This document shows, in pieces, positions 10,188 to 19,951 of a stretch of DNA of 64,000 nt. The DNA is taken from NCBI GenBank assembly GCA_026168455.1, contig CM047425.1, positions 26,963,058 to 27,027,057 of the forward strand, read 5' to 3'. The DNA is from Theocolax elegans. Lineage: Eukaryota; Arthropoda; Insecta; Hymenoptera; Cerocephalidae. Both the position numbers and the translations under genes were made by a program. The number at the start of each line of letters is the position of its first letter. The first letter of the stretch is position 1. The notes under the pieces were generated by a model. The model was not told where the DNA came from and did no database searches. It worked only from the letters and a program-made list of their open reading frames with translations.

Positions 10188-10281
10188 AGAGAGAGAGAGA
10201 CAGAAATAGAGAGAGAGAGAGAGAATGAGAGAGAGAGAGAGAATGAGAGAGAGAGAGAGAGAGATTGATTGATTGATTGAT
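10188..10281. repeat. (GA)n microsatellite with third LINE tail
   Basis: A GA tract (10188-10263) is followed by four TTGA units (10263-10281). On the minus strand it reads AT-rich 3' UTR, (CAAT)4, (TC)n, 5' end of LINE-B. Confidence 0.9.
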
Positions 10282-10610
10282 TATTTTATTTAAAACCTTG
10301 GGGTACAACCCTATATAGCTCTATAAGTAATAGGATACAAGAATTCTTAAATCTAGGTATACAAACAAGATCATATGAAAATAATAATTTACATAATGTA
10401 CAGAGCGCTCGTTATTTCATATAAATGAAGTAAATTAACGAAGGGAATTCATCAAAATTACATAATTGTAAGCAAAAAGAAATAATAATAAACGTTTCAA
10501 GTAATATGAACTAATTTGAGTTCATCGATCTTTAGCAAATAATATAAAAATAACAAAAATAAAAATAAAAATAAAAATAAAAATAAAAAAAAAACAATAT
10601 CTTGACTAGC
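10282..10610 (-). mobile_element. 3' UTR remnant of a third LINE
   Basis: Immediately upstream (minus sense) of the CAAT tail is GGGTTGTACCCCAAGG and AT-rich noncoding sequence, like a LINE 3' UTR. A run of AAAATA units lies at about 10550-10590. No RT sequence is visible upstream, so the copy is short and 5'-truncated or decayed. Confidence 0.45.
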
Positions 10611-10640
10611 ATGATGTGGTTTTAACACCAATACTAAACA

Positions 10641-10741
10641 TTTGAATTGGAACCTTTTTGAAACAAAAATTTGTATTGGAACCTTTTTGAAACGAAAATT
10701 TGAATTGGACCATTTTTGAAGAAAAATTTGAATTGGAACCT
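10641..10741. repeat. Short tandem repeat, unit ~29 bp, 3.5 copies
   Basis: Successive copies of TTTGAATTGGAACCTTTTTG with an AAACAAAAA-type spacer lie next to each other with few changes. Function unknown. Confidence 0.75.
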
Positions 10742-11220
10742 TCTTGCACTAAGGCGACGATATAATTAAAAATATTGAACAATGTATAAATATTTATGAG
10801 TTACCAGAAAATGTTAAAAATAATATTAGAGTAAATATTATAGACAGCGTTCATCACCAATTCAAAAAAGTTAAACATAAAATTTTAAGATAGGGTGTTC
10901 TCGCAGAAGTTAAGAGATGCAAAAATGTTCTCAGATAATCATGACAGGGATTCAACATATGATTTATCTAAAAGAATTCCCACACAGCATGTAATATTAC
11001 AAAAAATATTACATGAAATATTACAAAAAATATTGCGGAAATGTTTAGAAAATATTCTTTTGAAGTAATTCATAGTAATATTTTTTAAATATTAATGAAA
11101 TATTTGGTGTAATATTTCCACTAATAGAAAGTGGAATATTTCACAACAGATTACAATAATATTACTGAAATTTTTCATGTAATATTTCGTGTAATATTCC
11201 ATAAATATTGTATGCAATAT

Positions 11221-11320
11221 NNNNNNNNNNNNNNNNNNNNNNNNNNNNNNNNNNNNNNNNNNNNNNNNNNNNNNNNNNNNNNNNNNNNNNNNNNNNNNNN
11301 NNNNNNNNNNNNNNNNNNNN
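11221..11320. other. Assembly gap (100 N)
   Basis: A run of exactly 100 N, the usual placeholder for unknown length. It sits in the AATATT-rich segment, so sequence size and content here are unknown. Confidence 0.95.
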
Positions 11321-11422
11321 TGGAAATTATGTTAAACCATATATTTTAATTATATTATCTATAATATTTATGTTTAATAAATATTAATGTCTTAAAATGC
11401 ATTTTATTCTATTTACAAAACC

Positions 11423-11468
11423 TATACGCACACACACGCACACACACACACACACACGCATGTACGCA
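11423..11468. repeat. (CA)n microsatellite
   Basis: Alternating CA with some CG interruptions, about 45 bp. Confidence 0.9.
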
Positions 11469-12040
11469 CGCCTAATTAACCTTATATTTATAACTTTATA
11501 TTAGTATATTTTGTGATTTTTAAGATTACAAAGCTGTTACACATGTAAGATAACGTTTTTTTAACCTATTAACCTATACGGGCCATGCCCATGATCGACC
11601 CTTTACATGTGTTAGTTTTGAGATGTAAGACAACACATAAACTCGAATTCTATAGAAAAGTGAGAGAAAACAGTAAACCCAAATCCCCGTCCTGTAAAGG
11701 TTAAAAGTGATTCGATGTTTTTAGACATTAATTTTATTGAAAAAAGAAGCTTTTTTGAACCAGAAAATCCCCGTCCTCTAAAGGTTAACAATTAAAAACA
11801 AATGTAAAATAACAAATACATTCAGATTTAGTTTTTACTACTAATTCAGTGCCTTAATATCACCTGAACATACCCACAAAATAGTATTACATAAAACAGG
11901 CCCTGATCTCCACCCCATTACATTTTTTAAAGGTCCTTTACAGGCACCTGTTCAGGGCCTTTTAATATTCGTCAGGTACCTGAACAGGGCCTAATTTTTG
12001 CCTGGAAATCATTTCTACTCGGGATAACAAAATAGCAAAA

Positions 12041-12118
12041 TGGCTCAGTGGTAAAGAGCCAGCATTCGGATCTAAAGATCGAAGGTTCAAATCTCGCGGC
12101 TGGATAATATTTTTTTTT
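12041..12118 (+). repeat. tRNA-derived sequence (SINE-head-like)
   Basis: TGGCTCAGTGGT matches a pol III A box with a D-arm (GCTC/GAGC). GGTTCAAATC, 42 bases on, matches a B box, and a T8 tract (12111) could terminate pol III. The acceptor ends do not pair and the anticodon stem is irregular, so this is a tRNA-derived relic or SINE head rather than a functional tRNA. Confidence 0.5.
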
Positions 12119-12129
12119 ATTTTTTTTTA

Positions 12130-12330
12130 AATGTATGAGGTATGGCCAACATATTGGCAATAGTTTACAAATGATAAAATAGTTACTATTGCCAATATTT
12201 GGCAAAGATATTGGAGGATGCTGTTTGGCGGTATGTTGGCAATACATTGCCACTTGTCGCGGCAACATATTGGCAATATGTTTGCAATAACTATTGCCCA
12301 TTGCTCTGCAATATAGTGGCAATAGTTTAT
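12130..12330. repeat. TTGGCAATA-rich inverted repeat block
   Basis: About 200 bp contain at least six copies of TTGGCAATA or its complement in both orientations (for example AACATATTGGCAATA twice, and ACTATTGCC). It looks like a small palindromic mobile element lying between the tRNA-like block and an exon. Confidence 0.5.
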
Positions 12331-12543
12331 ATTTTTACGCGGGTATCAATTCGTATTATATTTTTTAACTTGTAGACAAAATTTCAGAGACGTGCTATAA
12401 AAACTGCAAATTCACGTTTTTTTTCATCAAAAATCAAAAGTTTTGTAGATTTGCCCATTTATATTTAGTTCGGCAAAAGTAACCTTAAAAATTTAAATTG
12501 CGTACAATTACATTCTTTATATTTAAATACATTCATTTTTCAG

Positions 12544-12897
12544 GACTTTGATGATTTGGAATCTGATGAGCATTTTCAACAAGTCTACGAAAGAGCTAGA
12601 GCGATTTTTTCAAAAACAATTGTGGATACTGAAGTATCTCCTTTCATAGTTTTATGCGGTAATATAAACACAGTATCGACAACGTACGTAGTAATTGACA
12701 AAGACGGCAAATTTAAATTTGAATCTTTAACAAAGGCAGTTGACATTTGCTACAAAATCCATAGAGCGCTAAACATACCTTATGCGAGAATTTCGAAGCA
12801 TATGTTCCAATTTTTAAATCATGCTGTCTATGGACTAGATTCTATTGGAATATATAGAACCGTAAAAGATTTCACAAATTCTATAAAGGACATGTAA
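12544..12897 (+). CDS. Two-gene family, copy 1: last exon of gene 1 (unknown function)
   Basis: A polypyrimidine stretch and TTTTTCAG precede an open exon that begins DFDDLESDEHFQQVY and ends at a TAA. It is similar to the segment at 27177-27457: VSPFIVLCG/VQPYLILIG, then AVDICYKI/AIDICFKI and HAVYGL/FGIYGL at matching spacing. Upstream exons are not visible in this copy. The function of this family is not known to me. It lies 52 bp upstream of the gene-2 relic, as in copy 2. Confidence 0.6.
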   Translation, partial: DFDDLESDEHFQQVYERARAIFSKTIVDTEVSPFIVLCGNINTVSTTYVVIDKDGKFKFESLTKAVDICYKIHRALNIPYARISKHMFQFLNHAVYGLDSIGIYRTVKDFTNSIKDM

Positions 12898-12948
12898 ATA
12901 TTTAATGCAATACTAAAGTTGAATTAATGTAACTAATTATTATTAAAC

Positions 12949-13682
12949 ATGAATTTCTTACAAACCGAGTGCTTAAAATTTACTCTATCCCTGTACAATA
13001 ATGTAAATATTCCTCGCAATGTGATTAATGATATATTTAAAAATTTTGATGACTTTATATCGAATGCGATTATACCTCATCTAAAAAACGAAATGGTAAT
13101 TGAATTGAAACATTCTACTACCGAAAGAACCATGTCAAAAATTAATTCAATTTTAAACGCGGAGAAAAATCCATTCTCTTATTTAGTAACCGAGCAATTA
13201 AGGTTTACGGCCTACAAAAAATATTGTGGATTCGAATACCCGGAAATGCAATTTAAAATAGCTTGGACATTATTGTACAACGTAGTGAATGTTTCGGTGC
13301 TTTTATGCCTTTAAAAAATGCGCTAAAGCACTTTTTAGAAATACCAGGATTTTTTCAAGAGATAATGAGTTACAAAGAGTTATTAGATAAAAACACAACC
13401 ATCATATCAAATATTATGCAAGGAAGATTATGGAGACAAAAATATAAAAAAATTCAACCGCGGATATAATGTGCCAGTTTTTTTGTACTACGATGATTTC
13501 GAGCCTGGTAACGCGTTAGGGAGCCACGCCGGGCAACAGCAGCTAGGAGGAATGTATTTGTCTCTGCCGTTTCTGCCTCCACATTTACTTACAAAAATGA
13601 AAAGCATATTTACAGTCGCTCTCTTTTACACAAAACACCGAAAGCTTTTTGGTAGCGATGTTGTCTGTCAAAAAATAATCGA
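12949..13682 (+). pseudogene. Two-gene family, copy 1: gene 2 (DDFE...GSHAG family), frameshifted
   Basis: Three overlapping frames belong to one protein: 12949-13260 (FLQTECLKFTLSLYNNV), a frameshift near 13262, then 13263-13469 (PLKNALKHFLEIPGFF), another shift near 13470, then 13471-13682 with PVFLYYDDFEPGNALGSHAG, a motif I remember from many multicopy insect and fish proteins of transposon-like distribution. The N-terminal zinc finger seen in copy 2 is missing. The gene is cut at 13683 by the end of a hAT element; a probable 3' end lies at 21.7-22.0 kb. Biochemical role unknown. Confidence 0.6.
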
Positions 13683-15304
13683 CAGGGCCGCCTTTTGATT
13701 ACAGGGGCCTGGGGCATTTTAGTCGATGGGGCCTACGTAAGGGCATCAAATTGCTAGCTTCTTTTTTAATAAAAGAGATGTTAATTAATTTTTAAATGCA
13801 ACTTTAAAACATTATTAAAAGAAATAGTAAATTAAAAAAACACGGGTGTAAGTACATATAATTTATTATTATATTTATATTAACACTGTTATTTATGCAG
13901 TAGTATGTACAAATGAATAAAATAAAAATTATAATTTACATTATACTATTTTTTTTACTTTTTTAGCAGAAAAATCATTAATAATATCTTCAAAATTTAT
14001 TAATTGAAGTAAATCGGATTCTATACTCATTATGGATAAGTAATTTAATCTTGATTGTTTCATGGTACTTCTTGTATCGCTCTTCGTATTCGTTTTAATT
14101 TAGAAAATGAACGTTCACCACTACAATTTGAAATCATTATGGATAAGAAAATACGCAAACATATTTCTATATTTGGAAACGTGCAAAAAAGTAATTTTTC
14201 CCTTATGTGTACATATATATCTACTATTGAATTACTATTAATTTCTTTATTTTCAAAAAGGTAATGCTTGAAATGTAAGCATTTTGATTTTAGAGTTTCT
14301 GCAGATATATCCTTACTATAAAAATTTGCCAAATTTGTACAAGACTTTTCTATTTTATCTGAGTCTAGGCCTTTTAATTCTGTAAAAAGTGTAAAATTAT
14401 CATTAATTTTTATATAAGCTTCTGTCCTCTTTCTTAAATTATTGCTTAAACTATCTACTATTGGATAAAATATCTGGATTTTCAGTTTTTCTTCAAAATT
14501 AAATTTTGTTTCTGAACTATTGCCTTCAAACCTTTTTATTTTTATACTTCTCTCTCTTTTTCTTTCTTGTGGTACTTCATAATTTGAAACTAGATTTTTA
14601 GCTTTCTCTAAAAAATTAAAAAATTGTTCTCTAAAACTTAATAAATACGAATCTAATGATTTTAATAAGAAACATGCATTGTTCAAATCCATTACTTCTT
14701 TTTGTATATTTTGATTTGTATTATTCATCCGAGTTAAAATTTCAAACCAGACTACTGTCAAAAATAAGTTATCTAATTTACTCATTTGTTTACTCAGACA
14801 TGTTGCTTCAAACTTTGCGTCATTGGATTGAGTATCATCCAGTGCAATGTCATTTAAAGCTTTCATTATATTATTATATCCCTTGTACAAAGCAGTAACA
14901 GCATCAGCACGTGCCGACCATCTCGTTGCAGATTGAGATTTTACAACTTTATTTTCTGGGCTTAATGCTACTACTAAAGTTTGCCATTTGTGCGTTGACG
15001 AAGAAAAAAATGTATATAATTTTTGAACTAAAGAAAAATATGCAACTACCGGCATCACACACTCAGCTGCTCTAGATCCTACTAAATTTAAAGAATGTCC
15101 TACGCAAGGTATATATTCAGCGTATGGATTGATTTGTTTTATTCTTGCTTGGAGACCCGAATATTGGCCGGACATATTAGCCGCATTATCATAAGATTGG
15201 CCTCTACAAACTGCAATATCTATGTTATGTTCTTCTAAAAAATTAATTATAACTTTACTTAAATATTCGGATCCGTGTCTTTCTATTGGAATAAACATTA
15301 AAAA
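13683..15304 (-). mobile_element. hAT transposon, 5'-truncated
   Basis: The lower end starts CAGGGCCGCC, a hAT-like terminal motif, next to the interrupted gene-2 relic. The upper end has no terminal repeat: at about 15304 the transposase frame runs directly into Gypsy integrase. This implies a truncated hAT or a rearrangement. No target duplication can be paired. Confidence 0.65.
13941..15304 (-). pseudogene. hAT transposase (ZMYM/DUF4371-like), N-terminus missing
   Basis: Recognisable blocks are GQSYDNAANMSGQYSGLQ, PCVGHSLNLVG, SATRWSARADAVTAL and the C-terminal dimerisation segment SNCSGERSFSKLKRIR. The last about 40 residues (MKQSRLNYLSIMSIES) are in another frame after a shift near 14060 and end at 13941. 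The BED finger and the first part of the RNase H-like fold are missing. Without the N-terminal half it cannot be active. It remains in frame with the Gypsy integrase upstream. Confidence 0.8.
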
Positions 15305-15870
15305 TCTTTCGATTGATTTTGAGCAAAACGTTCGAAAAAGTCGACCAATTTCTCGCATCACTCTTTCGGTCGGGTGACTTTGAGGATGCCTTATAGAGCT
15401 ATAAGACACCTTTATATTTTCTCTTTCAAGCGCTTGTTTCCACTTGGGAGACGTGAATTGCGTCCCGTGATCGCTCAAAATTCTCGTCATTTTTCCACAC
15501 GTTGGTATATAACCATTAAAAATTCGGTTCAGAGCGGCCGCGGTAGTCGCACTTCACATAGCATACAGGCGCACGTATTTAGAAAACGCATCCATTAATA
15601 CGAATATATATTGCACTCCCCCCCTGCAACGTGGCAAGGGCCCATAAAAATCCACGGTGACCAAATTTAATCATGTGGTTTTTCCGATTGAACAGATTTA
15701 AATTCCCCTTCCATTGACAAATTCAAATACTTAACCCGTTGACACGTATCGCATGCAGTCACCAGTCTTTTTATGTCCCTTGTCATCGTGCGCCAATAAT
15801 AAAAATTCTTTATATAAGATGCAGTTTTATAAGTACCGGGGTGTCCTAATTTTTTATGAATTTCATTAAT
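15305..15870 (-). pseudogene. Gypsy integrase (N-terminus and catalytic core)
   Basis: After a frameshift near 15870 the HHCC zinc-binding domain is readable (HKKLGHPGTY, then CDTCQRVKYL). After a stop and shift come DFYGPLPR (first Asp), ILSDHGTQFTSPKWK (second Asp) and HPQSHPTERVMREIGR (Glu). All three core residues are recognisable but in pieces. The part from 15490 to 15305 is fused in frame to hAT transposase. Confidence 0.8.
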
Positions 15871-18034
15871 TAATTTTTTGCTGTAAAATTTCAGGAATAA
15901 CTATTCTCCATCTATTATCTTTATTTTCGCGGTGAAAAAGTATATTATTTACGGTTTGATAGTTTATTGATTTTTTATTTAAAACATCGTGTGCATCAAT
16001 TAAATGTTTAATGAAAACATCTTCTTTTTGTATTCTATTCAAATTTTTTAAGTTTGAAATTAACGATGCATTTTCATTAAACATTTTCATAATAACGAAC
16101 GGCGAGTTTCTAATATCTTCCTTTTGAATTGATAAAAATTGATGCAACGATGTTAAAATAATTTTTTCATTTTTTACTTCTGCAAATTTAGCCTCCGGAT
16201 TTCTACTCAAAAAATCTGCCACCAAATTATCTGCACCACGACAATATTTAACTGAATAATTGTATTGCTGTAGGAGTAAACTCCATCTAATCAATCTTGA
16301 ATTATGATAGGTCGTAGAATTTAGAAAAACGAAACATTTATGATCAGTAACAATTTCAAATTTTACGCCTATCAAATAATTTCGAAATTTTGTAACAGCA
16401 TAAACAATAGCTAAAAGTTCAATTTCAGTCGTTGTATAATTTTTTTCTGGACCCGATAAATATCTACTTGCGATCGAGACTAGTCTCTCATTATTATCGT
16501 GATCTACTTGGTGTAACGTTCCACTAATACCATAACTACTTGCATCCGTTTGAACTTTAAATGTTACATTGGGAATTATATAATTTAAGCACACGTTTTT
16601 CCGAAAATTTTCTTTTAAATCTTTAAATGCTTTTGAATGACGTACAGTCCAATTCCACGGTGAGTCTTTTTTTAATAAATTTCTCAATTCGTTAACAAAT
16701 TTGCTATGTTGTATGCTAAATCTTTTATAATAATTACATACACCTAGGAATTGTTGCAATTGATATTGATTTTTAGGCTCCTCAAACTCACAAATTTGAT
16801 TAACCTTACTTGGATCTGATCCAATACCTGCACTTGTTAATATAAATCCGAGAAAATTTATTTTTTCTTGTAAAAATTTGCATTTCTTTAACCTAATTGT
16901 ATAATTATATTCTAATAATTTTGTAAATAACAGTTTCAATATTTCCATATGCTCATCAAAAGTTTCTGTCGCTATTAAAATGTCATCTATATATATCGCA
17001 CACTTTTTATATAAATCGTCACCTAAAGATTTTCTTAATGCGCGTATAAATGCTGCGCCGGCAGTTTTTATTCCGAAAGGACAACGACGATATTGCCACA
17101 TAGAATTATCAAATACGAAAGCTGTATACCTACGCGACTCTTTTTTTAAAGGTAACTGCCAATAACCATGCGTTATATCGATTTTAGTAAATATTTTCGG
17201 TTTTACAAATTTCTGTATTAAATCATCAATTATTGGCGGTGTTTCATGATCATCTTCGATTGCTTGATTAATATACCGTGCATCGAGACATACCCTAATA
17301 CCGCCATCGCCTTTTTTAACGATGCGAAGAGGATTACAATACGGTGATATTGATTTTTCTATAATACCTGCACGTTCCATTTCATTTATTGTTTGTCGCA
17401 CTTGATCTCTTAAAGCTATGGGCACAGGATATGTTTTTCTTTTTATTGGCACATTTGTGTTTAATTTAATTTCAAATTCAAAATCTTTAACACATCCCGG
17501 TTTATCCGAAAATAATTGTATATACTTATTTAATATATCCTTAAATTGATTTCTTTGTTTTTCGTTCACCGCTGTTAGTTTACACGCGCACGAATCAACT
17601 TCGTTGGATAAATAGTCTTTATCTTGTTTCGATTCTATTACGTTTATTTCAACATTATTTCTATTATTATTATTATTTAAACTTTTATAATCATATTCTT
17701 TATCTATTTTTTTATAAATTTCAGAACGGCTTATAATTTGATTTTCATTTTCTAAAATATCATCATTATTAAAATTATCTAAAAAATTATTTTCTATATT
17801 TGAATTTATAAGATTTACTTCTGTTGATTTAATTTGGAAATTTGGATTTTCATTTAACTTTTGACTATTTTTACCATCTGCTTGACTTTTACTTTCATTG
17901 AGTAGCTGTTTTTCCTTATTTTCCCTACAACTATTGTTTATATTTTTTATTTCTGTATATTTTAAAACATAAATAAGTGTTTCATTTTCATTTTCTATGC
18001 AAATCAATTTATCCAATGAAGTTTTTTCGAACAA
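15866..18034 (-). CDS. pol: Gypsy pol: reverse transcriptase and RNase H
   Basis: A 722-residue open frame. Residues about 1-170 are Asn-rich linker. RT spans about 190-460 with FTKIDITHGYWQLPL, AFVFDNSMWQYRRCPFG and the catalytic CAIYIDDILIA (YIDD). The tether has LGVCNYYKRF. RNase H follows (FKVQTDASSYGISG, TEIELLAIVYAVTKFRNYL, IVTDHKCFVF, GADNLVADFLSRNP). The C-terminal part leads to the integrase. It copies element RNA into DNA. This is the best-preserved Gypsy frame; it overlaps the protease frame by 31 bp. Confidence 0.9.
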   Translation of the reverse strand: MFEKTSLDKLICIENENETLIYVLKYTEIKNINNSCRENKEKQLLNESKSQADGKNSQKLNENPNFQIKSTEVNLINSNIENNFLDNFNNDDILENENQIISRSEIYKKIDKEYDYKSLNNNNNRNNVEINVIESKQDKDYLSNEVDSCACKLTAVNEKQRNQFKDILNKYIQLFSDKPGCVKDFEFEIKLNTNVPIKRKTYPVPIALRDQVRQTINEMERAGIIEKSISPYCNPLRIVKKGDGGIRVCLDARYINQAIEDDHETPPIIDDLIQKFVKPKIFTKIDITHGYWQLPLKKESRRYTAFVFDNSMWQYRRCPFGIKTAGAAFIRALRKSLGDDLYKKCAIYIDDILIATETFDEHMEILKLLFTKLLEYNYTIRLKKCKFLQEKINFLGFILTSAGIGSDPSKVNQICEFEEPKNQYQLQQFLGVCNYYKRFSIQHSKFVNELRNLLKKDSPWNWTVRHSKAFKDLKENFRKNVCLNYIIPNVTFKVQTDASSYGISGTLHQVDHDNNERLVSIASRYLSGPEKNYTTTEIELLAIVYAVTKFRNYLIGVKFEIVTDHKCFVFLNSTTYHNSRLIRWSLLLQQYNYSVKYCRGADNLVADFLSRNPEAKFAEVKNEKIILTSLHQFLSIQKEDIRNSPFVIMKMFNENASLISNLKNLNRIQKEDVFIKHLIDAHDVLNKKSINYQTVNNILFHRENKDNRWRIVIPEILQQKIN

Positions 18035-18522
18035 CAGTGAACTTTTTGGAAAATTTTATCCCTAATTTTAAATACTATTTTATTATAATCAAGACAAATT
18101 CCATTTTTTAAATTCCAATCGGAACCAAGAACTATATTATTTGAAAGGTAAGGTATTACTAAAAATGAATGTGAATTTTTATAATCTAATCCATAAATAC
18201 TAAAGTCGATCAATACTTGTTTTTTAATACTCGTTTGTTTTTTTCCTATTGCTGTAGAAACATGAATGTTAGTGACAGGTAATTCTAATAATTGTATTTT
18301 GCTTTTTAATTTATTATAATATTCTTCAGAAATCCCTGTCACTTGACTACCAGAATCGACAAGAGACCATATACTTTCTCCAAAAATATTTAACAAAATA
18401 TGTGGACAAATCGGAATTTTATTATCACTCATGTTAGGGTCCTTTTGTCTATATATTCCCGCAGATAGATCATCTACAAAATCAAAATCTGTACGATGCG
18501 TTGATGGACCGCAACTCAACAC
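18004..18522 (-). CDS. Gypsy aspartic protease (retropepsin)
   Basis: A 172-residue frame with the active-site motif SLVDSGSQVTGISEEYY (DSG), a flap-like TAIGKKQTSIKK and the ILGSDW-type VLGSDWNLKNG hydrophobic end. It lies in a different frame from both gag and RT, so it would need frameshifting or is displaced by mutation. Role: cleaves the Gag-Pol precursor. Confidence 0.8.
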   Translation of the reverse strand: MLSCGPSTHRTDFDFVDDLSAGIYRQKDPNMSDNKIPICPHILLNIFGESIWSLVDSGSQVTGISEEYYNKLKSKIQLLELPVTNIHVSTAIGKKQTSIKKQVLIDFSIYGLDYKNSHSFLVIPYLSNNIVLGSDWNLKNGICLDYNKIVFKIRDKIFQKVHCCSKKLHWIN

Positions 18523-19856
18523 ATCGATTTGTCGTTTAAATTATTATTACTAACTATTGTTTGAGCATTTGAATTTACATTATTTTGAGGAAAATTCTGC
18601 GAATAATTTTGCGGATTATATTGATTTCGCGTATTGTTGTGCAGATAATTTTGTGGCTGATTATGTGAAAAATTTGTCGGATTATTTTGTGAAAAATTTT
18701 GCATATTATTTTGAGAAAAATTTTGCGGAGTATTTTGATAACAATTATGCGGATAATTTTGAGAAAAATTTTGTGGATAATTTTGAGAAAAATTTTGCAT
18801 ATGTTGTCGATTGTGTGGGTAATTATTTGAAGGTAAAACTGTTGTAACTAGATGAATATTGAGGCATATTATCGTTACTCTTATATGGATGATTTCGATT
18901 AAAATTTGATTTATACCTTGCTTCATAATGCCTATTGTTTGGAGCTAATCCCCTATTTACGCGAACCTGCCTTACTTGTGCGACATTATTATGATTTTGC
19001 GTATCGTTATAATTTTGTTTACGCCCGTTTTCCCGATGTTTTTCTATTTGTACAGAATCTAAACGCGCTAATGTCTGTCCAATCATATCAGAATTCGCGA
19101 AATCAAGAGACGCAAGTGCTTCTTGTACCCAAAATGGAAATTGCTGAGAAATAGTAAAATTAATCTCGTACATAGATAATTGAGGGTCAAAGTAACTCGA
19201 CTCTTTAAGTTGCTTGTGTAGTGCACCTTATATCTTCGCGTACACCAATTATTTTTTACTTTTGTAGCTACAGGAACGGAGTAAAATTCTGCTAAAAATA
19301 ATCTTTTAAAAATTTCATAACTTTCAAAAGTGCCTTTCAAATTCAGCCAAAGCTTAGCTTTACCTTCTAACGCTAGTTGAGCAAATAAAACTTTTTTATC
19401 ATCCCGCATATTCTTAATTATAAAAAATCTTTCTAGATCTTCTAAAAATTCACGCGGATTAATTAACATTTCATCAGAGAATTTAGGTATTTTAATATCA
19501 ACGTTACCGCTTTGTATATTTCCTAACACCGCACAAATTTCTTGACTTACTTGACTGCTCGTTTGTTGTTCGGAATTTCTTGTATTAACACTCTGCTGTC
19601 TTCGTCGATCAAACTCCTCTCGTTCTCTAGTAAATTGTTGATACATTTTCTCCAAATTTGCTCGTTGCTCAGCTATCTCTTTTTGCTGTTCTATTAATTC
19701 CTCACGATTTGCCATTGTGTCTTCTAATTCTTGAATAGTCAAACTTCTTTCTTCTTTTTGCAAATTAGCACGACTCGAACAAAAATTTAAGTTATTATAT
19801 ATTTGTCTAGTTTGTCTTCCAGATTTCGTTATATAATTTAATTGATGTTTTGCCAC
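18516..19856 (-). pseudogene. gag: Gypsy gag, with Asn/Gln-rich repeat tail
   Basis: Three frames make one Gag: 19856 to about 19170 (coiled coil EELIEQQKEIAEQRANLEK, then the capsid-like IPKFSDEMLINPREFLEDLE and LALEGKAKLWL), 19173 to about 18845 (YEINFTISQQFPFWV), and 18926-18516. The last part is a repeat of (P)QNFSQN(N/Y) units, about 13 copies, with no CCHC knuckle. Frameshifts lie near 19170 and 18845. Gag normally builds the particle and binds RNA; how a zinc-knuckle-free tail binds RNA is open. Confidence 0.75.
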
Positions 19857-19939
19857 ACAATATTTATGTACTTGTCAAAATAAATTTACTATAATTACTT
19901 ATTCTACTTTCTAATTATTATTGTTGTTATTATTTTTTA

Positions 19940-19951
19940 CGTTGAGCGCCA
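19940..19951 (-). promoter_or_regulatory. Primer-binding site of the Gypsy element
   Basis: Minus strand TGGCGCTCAACG lies just downstream of the 5' LTR and upstream of gag. It starts with TGG, complementary to a tRNA 3' CCA end. The partner tRNA was not determined. Confidence 0.6.

Larger units (their letters stand above)
4762..10189 (-). mobile_element. LINE-B (jockey/CR1-like), nearly full length but degenerate
   Basis: Minus-strand order: (TC)n boundary at 10188, long 5' UTR, ORF1 (8552-7524), in-frame UGA, endonuclease, RT with FADD, C-terminal fragment, 3' UTR and a (CAAT)3 tail. It carries at least three frameshifts (near 7130, 6535 and 5775) and an internal deletion at about 5220. 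It is diverged from LINE-A in sequence but shares its architecture and both terminal signatures. Confidence 0.8.
10742..12030. other. AT-rich intergenic stretch
   Basis: No convincing gene. A 45-codon open fragment (10747-10893, plus) starts without Met and ends at TAG; it may be the end of a decayed exon. At 10990-11220 there are many inverted GAAATATT/AATATTAC motifs up to the N gap. ATCCCCGTCCTNTAAAGGTT occurs twice (11683, 11767). At 11940-11990 CACCTGTTCAGGGCC and GGTACCTGAACAGGGCC form an inverted pair. Confidence 0.5.

Noticed and set aside
12041..12118. Functional tRNA gene
   Set aside because: A and B boxes are good, but the acceptor arm does not pair and the anticodon stem is irregular.
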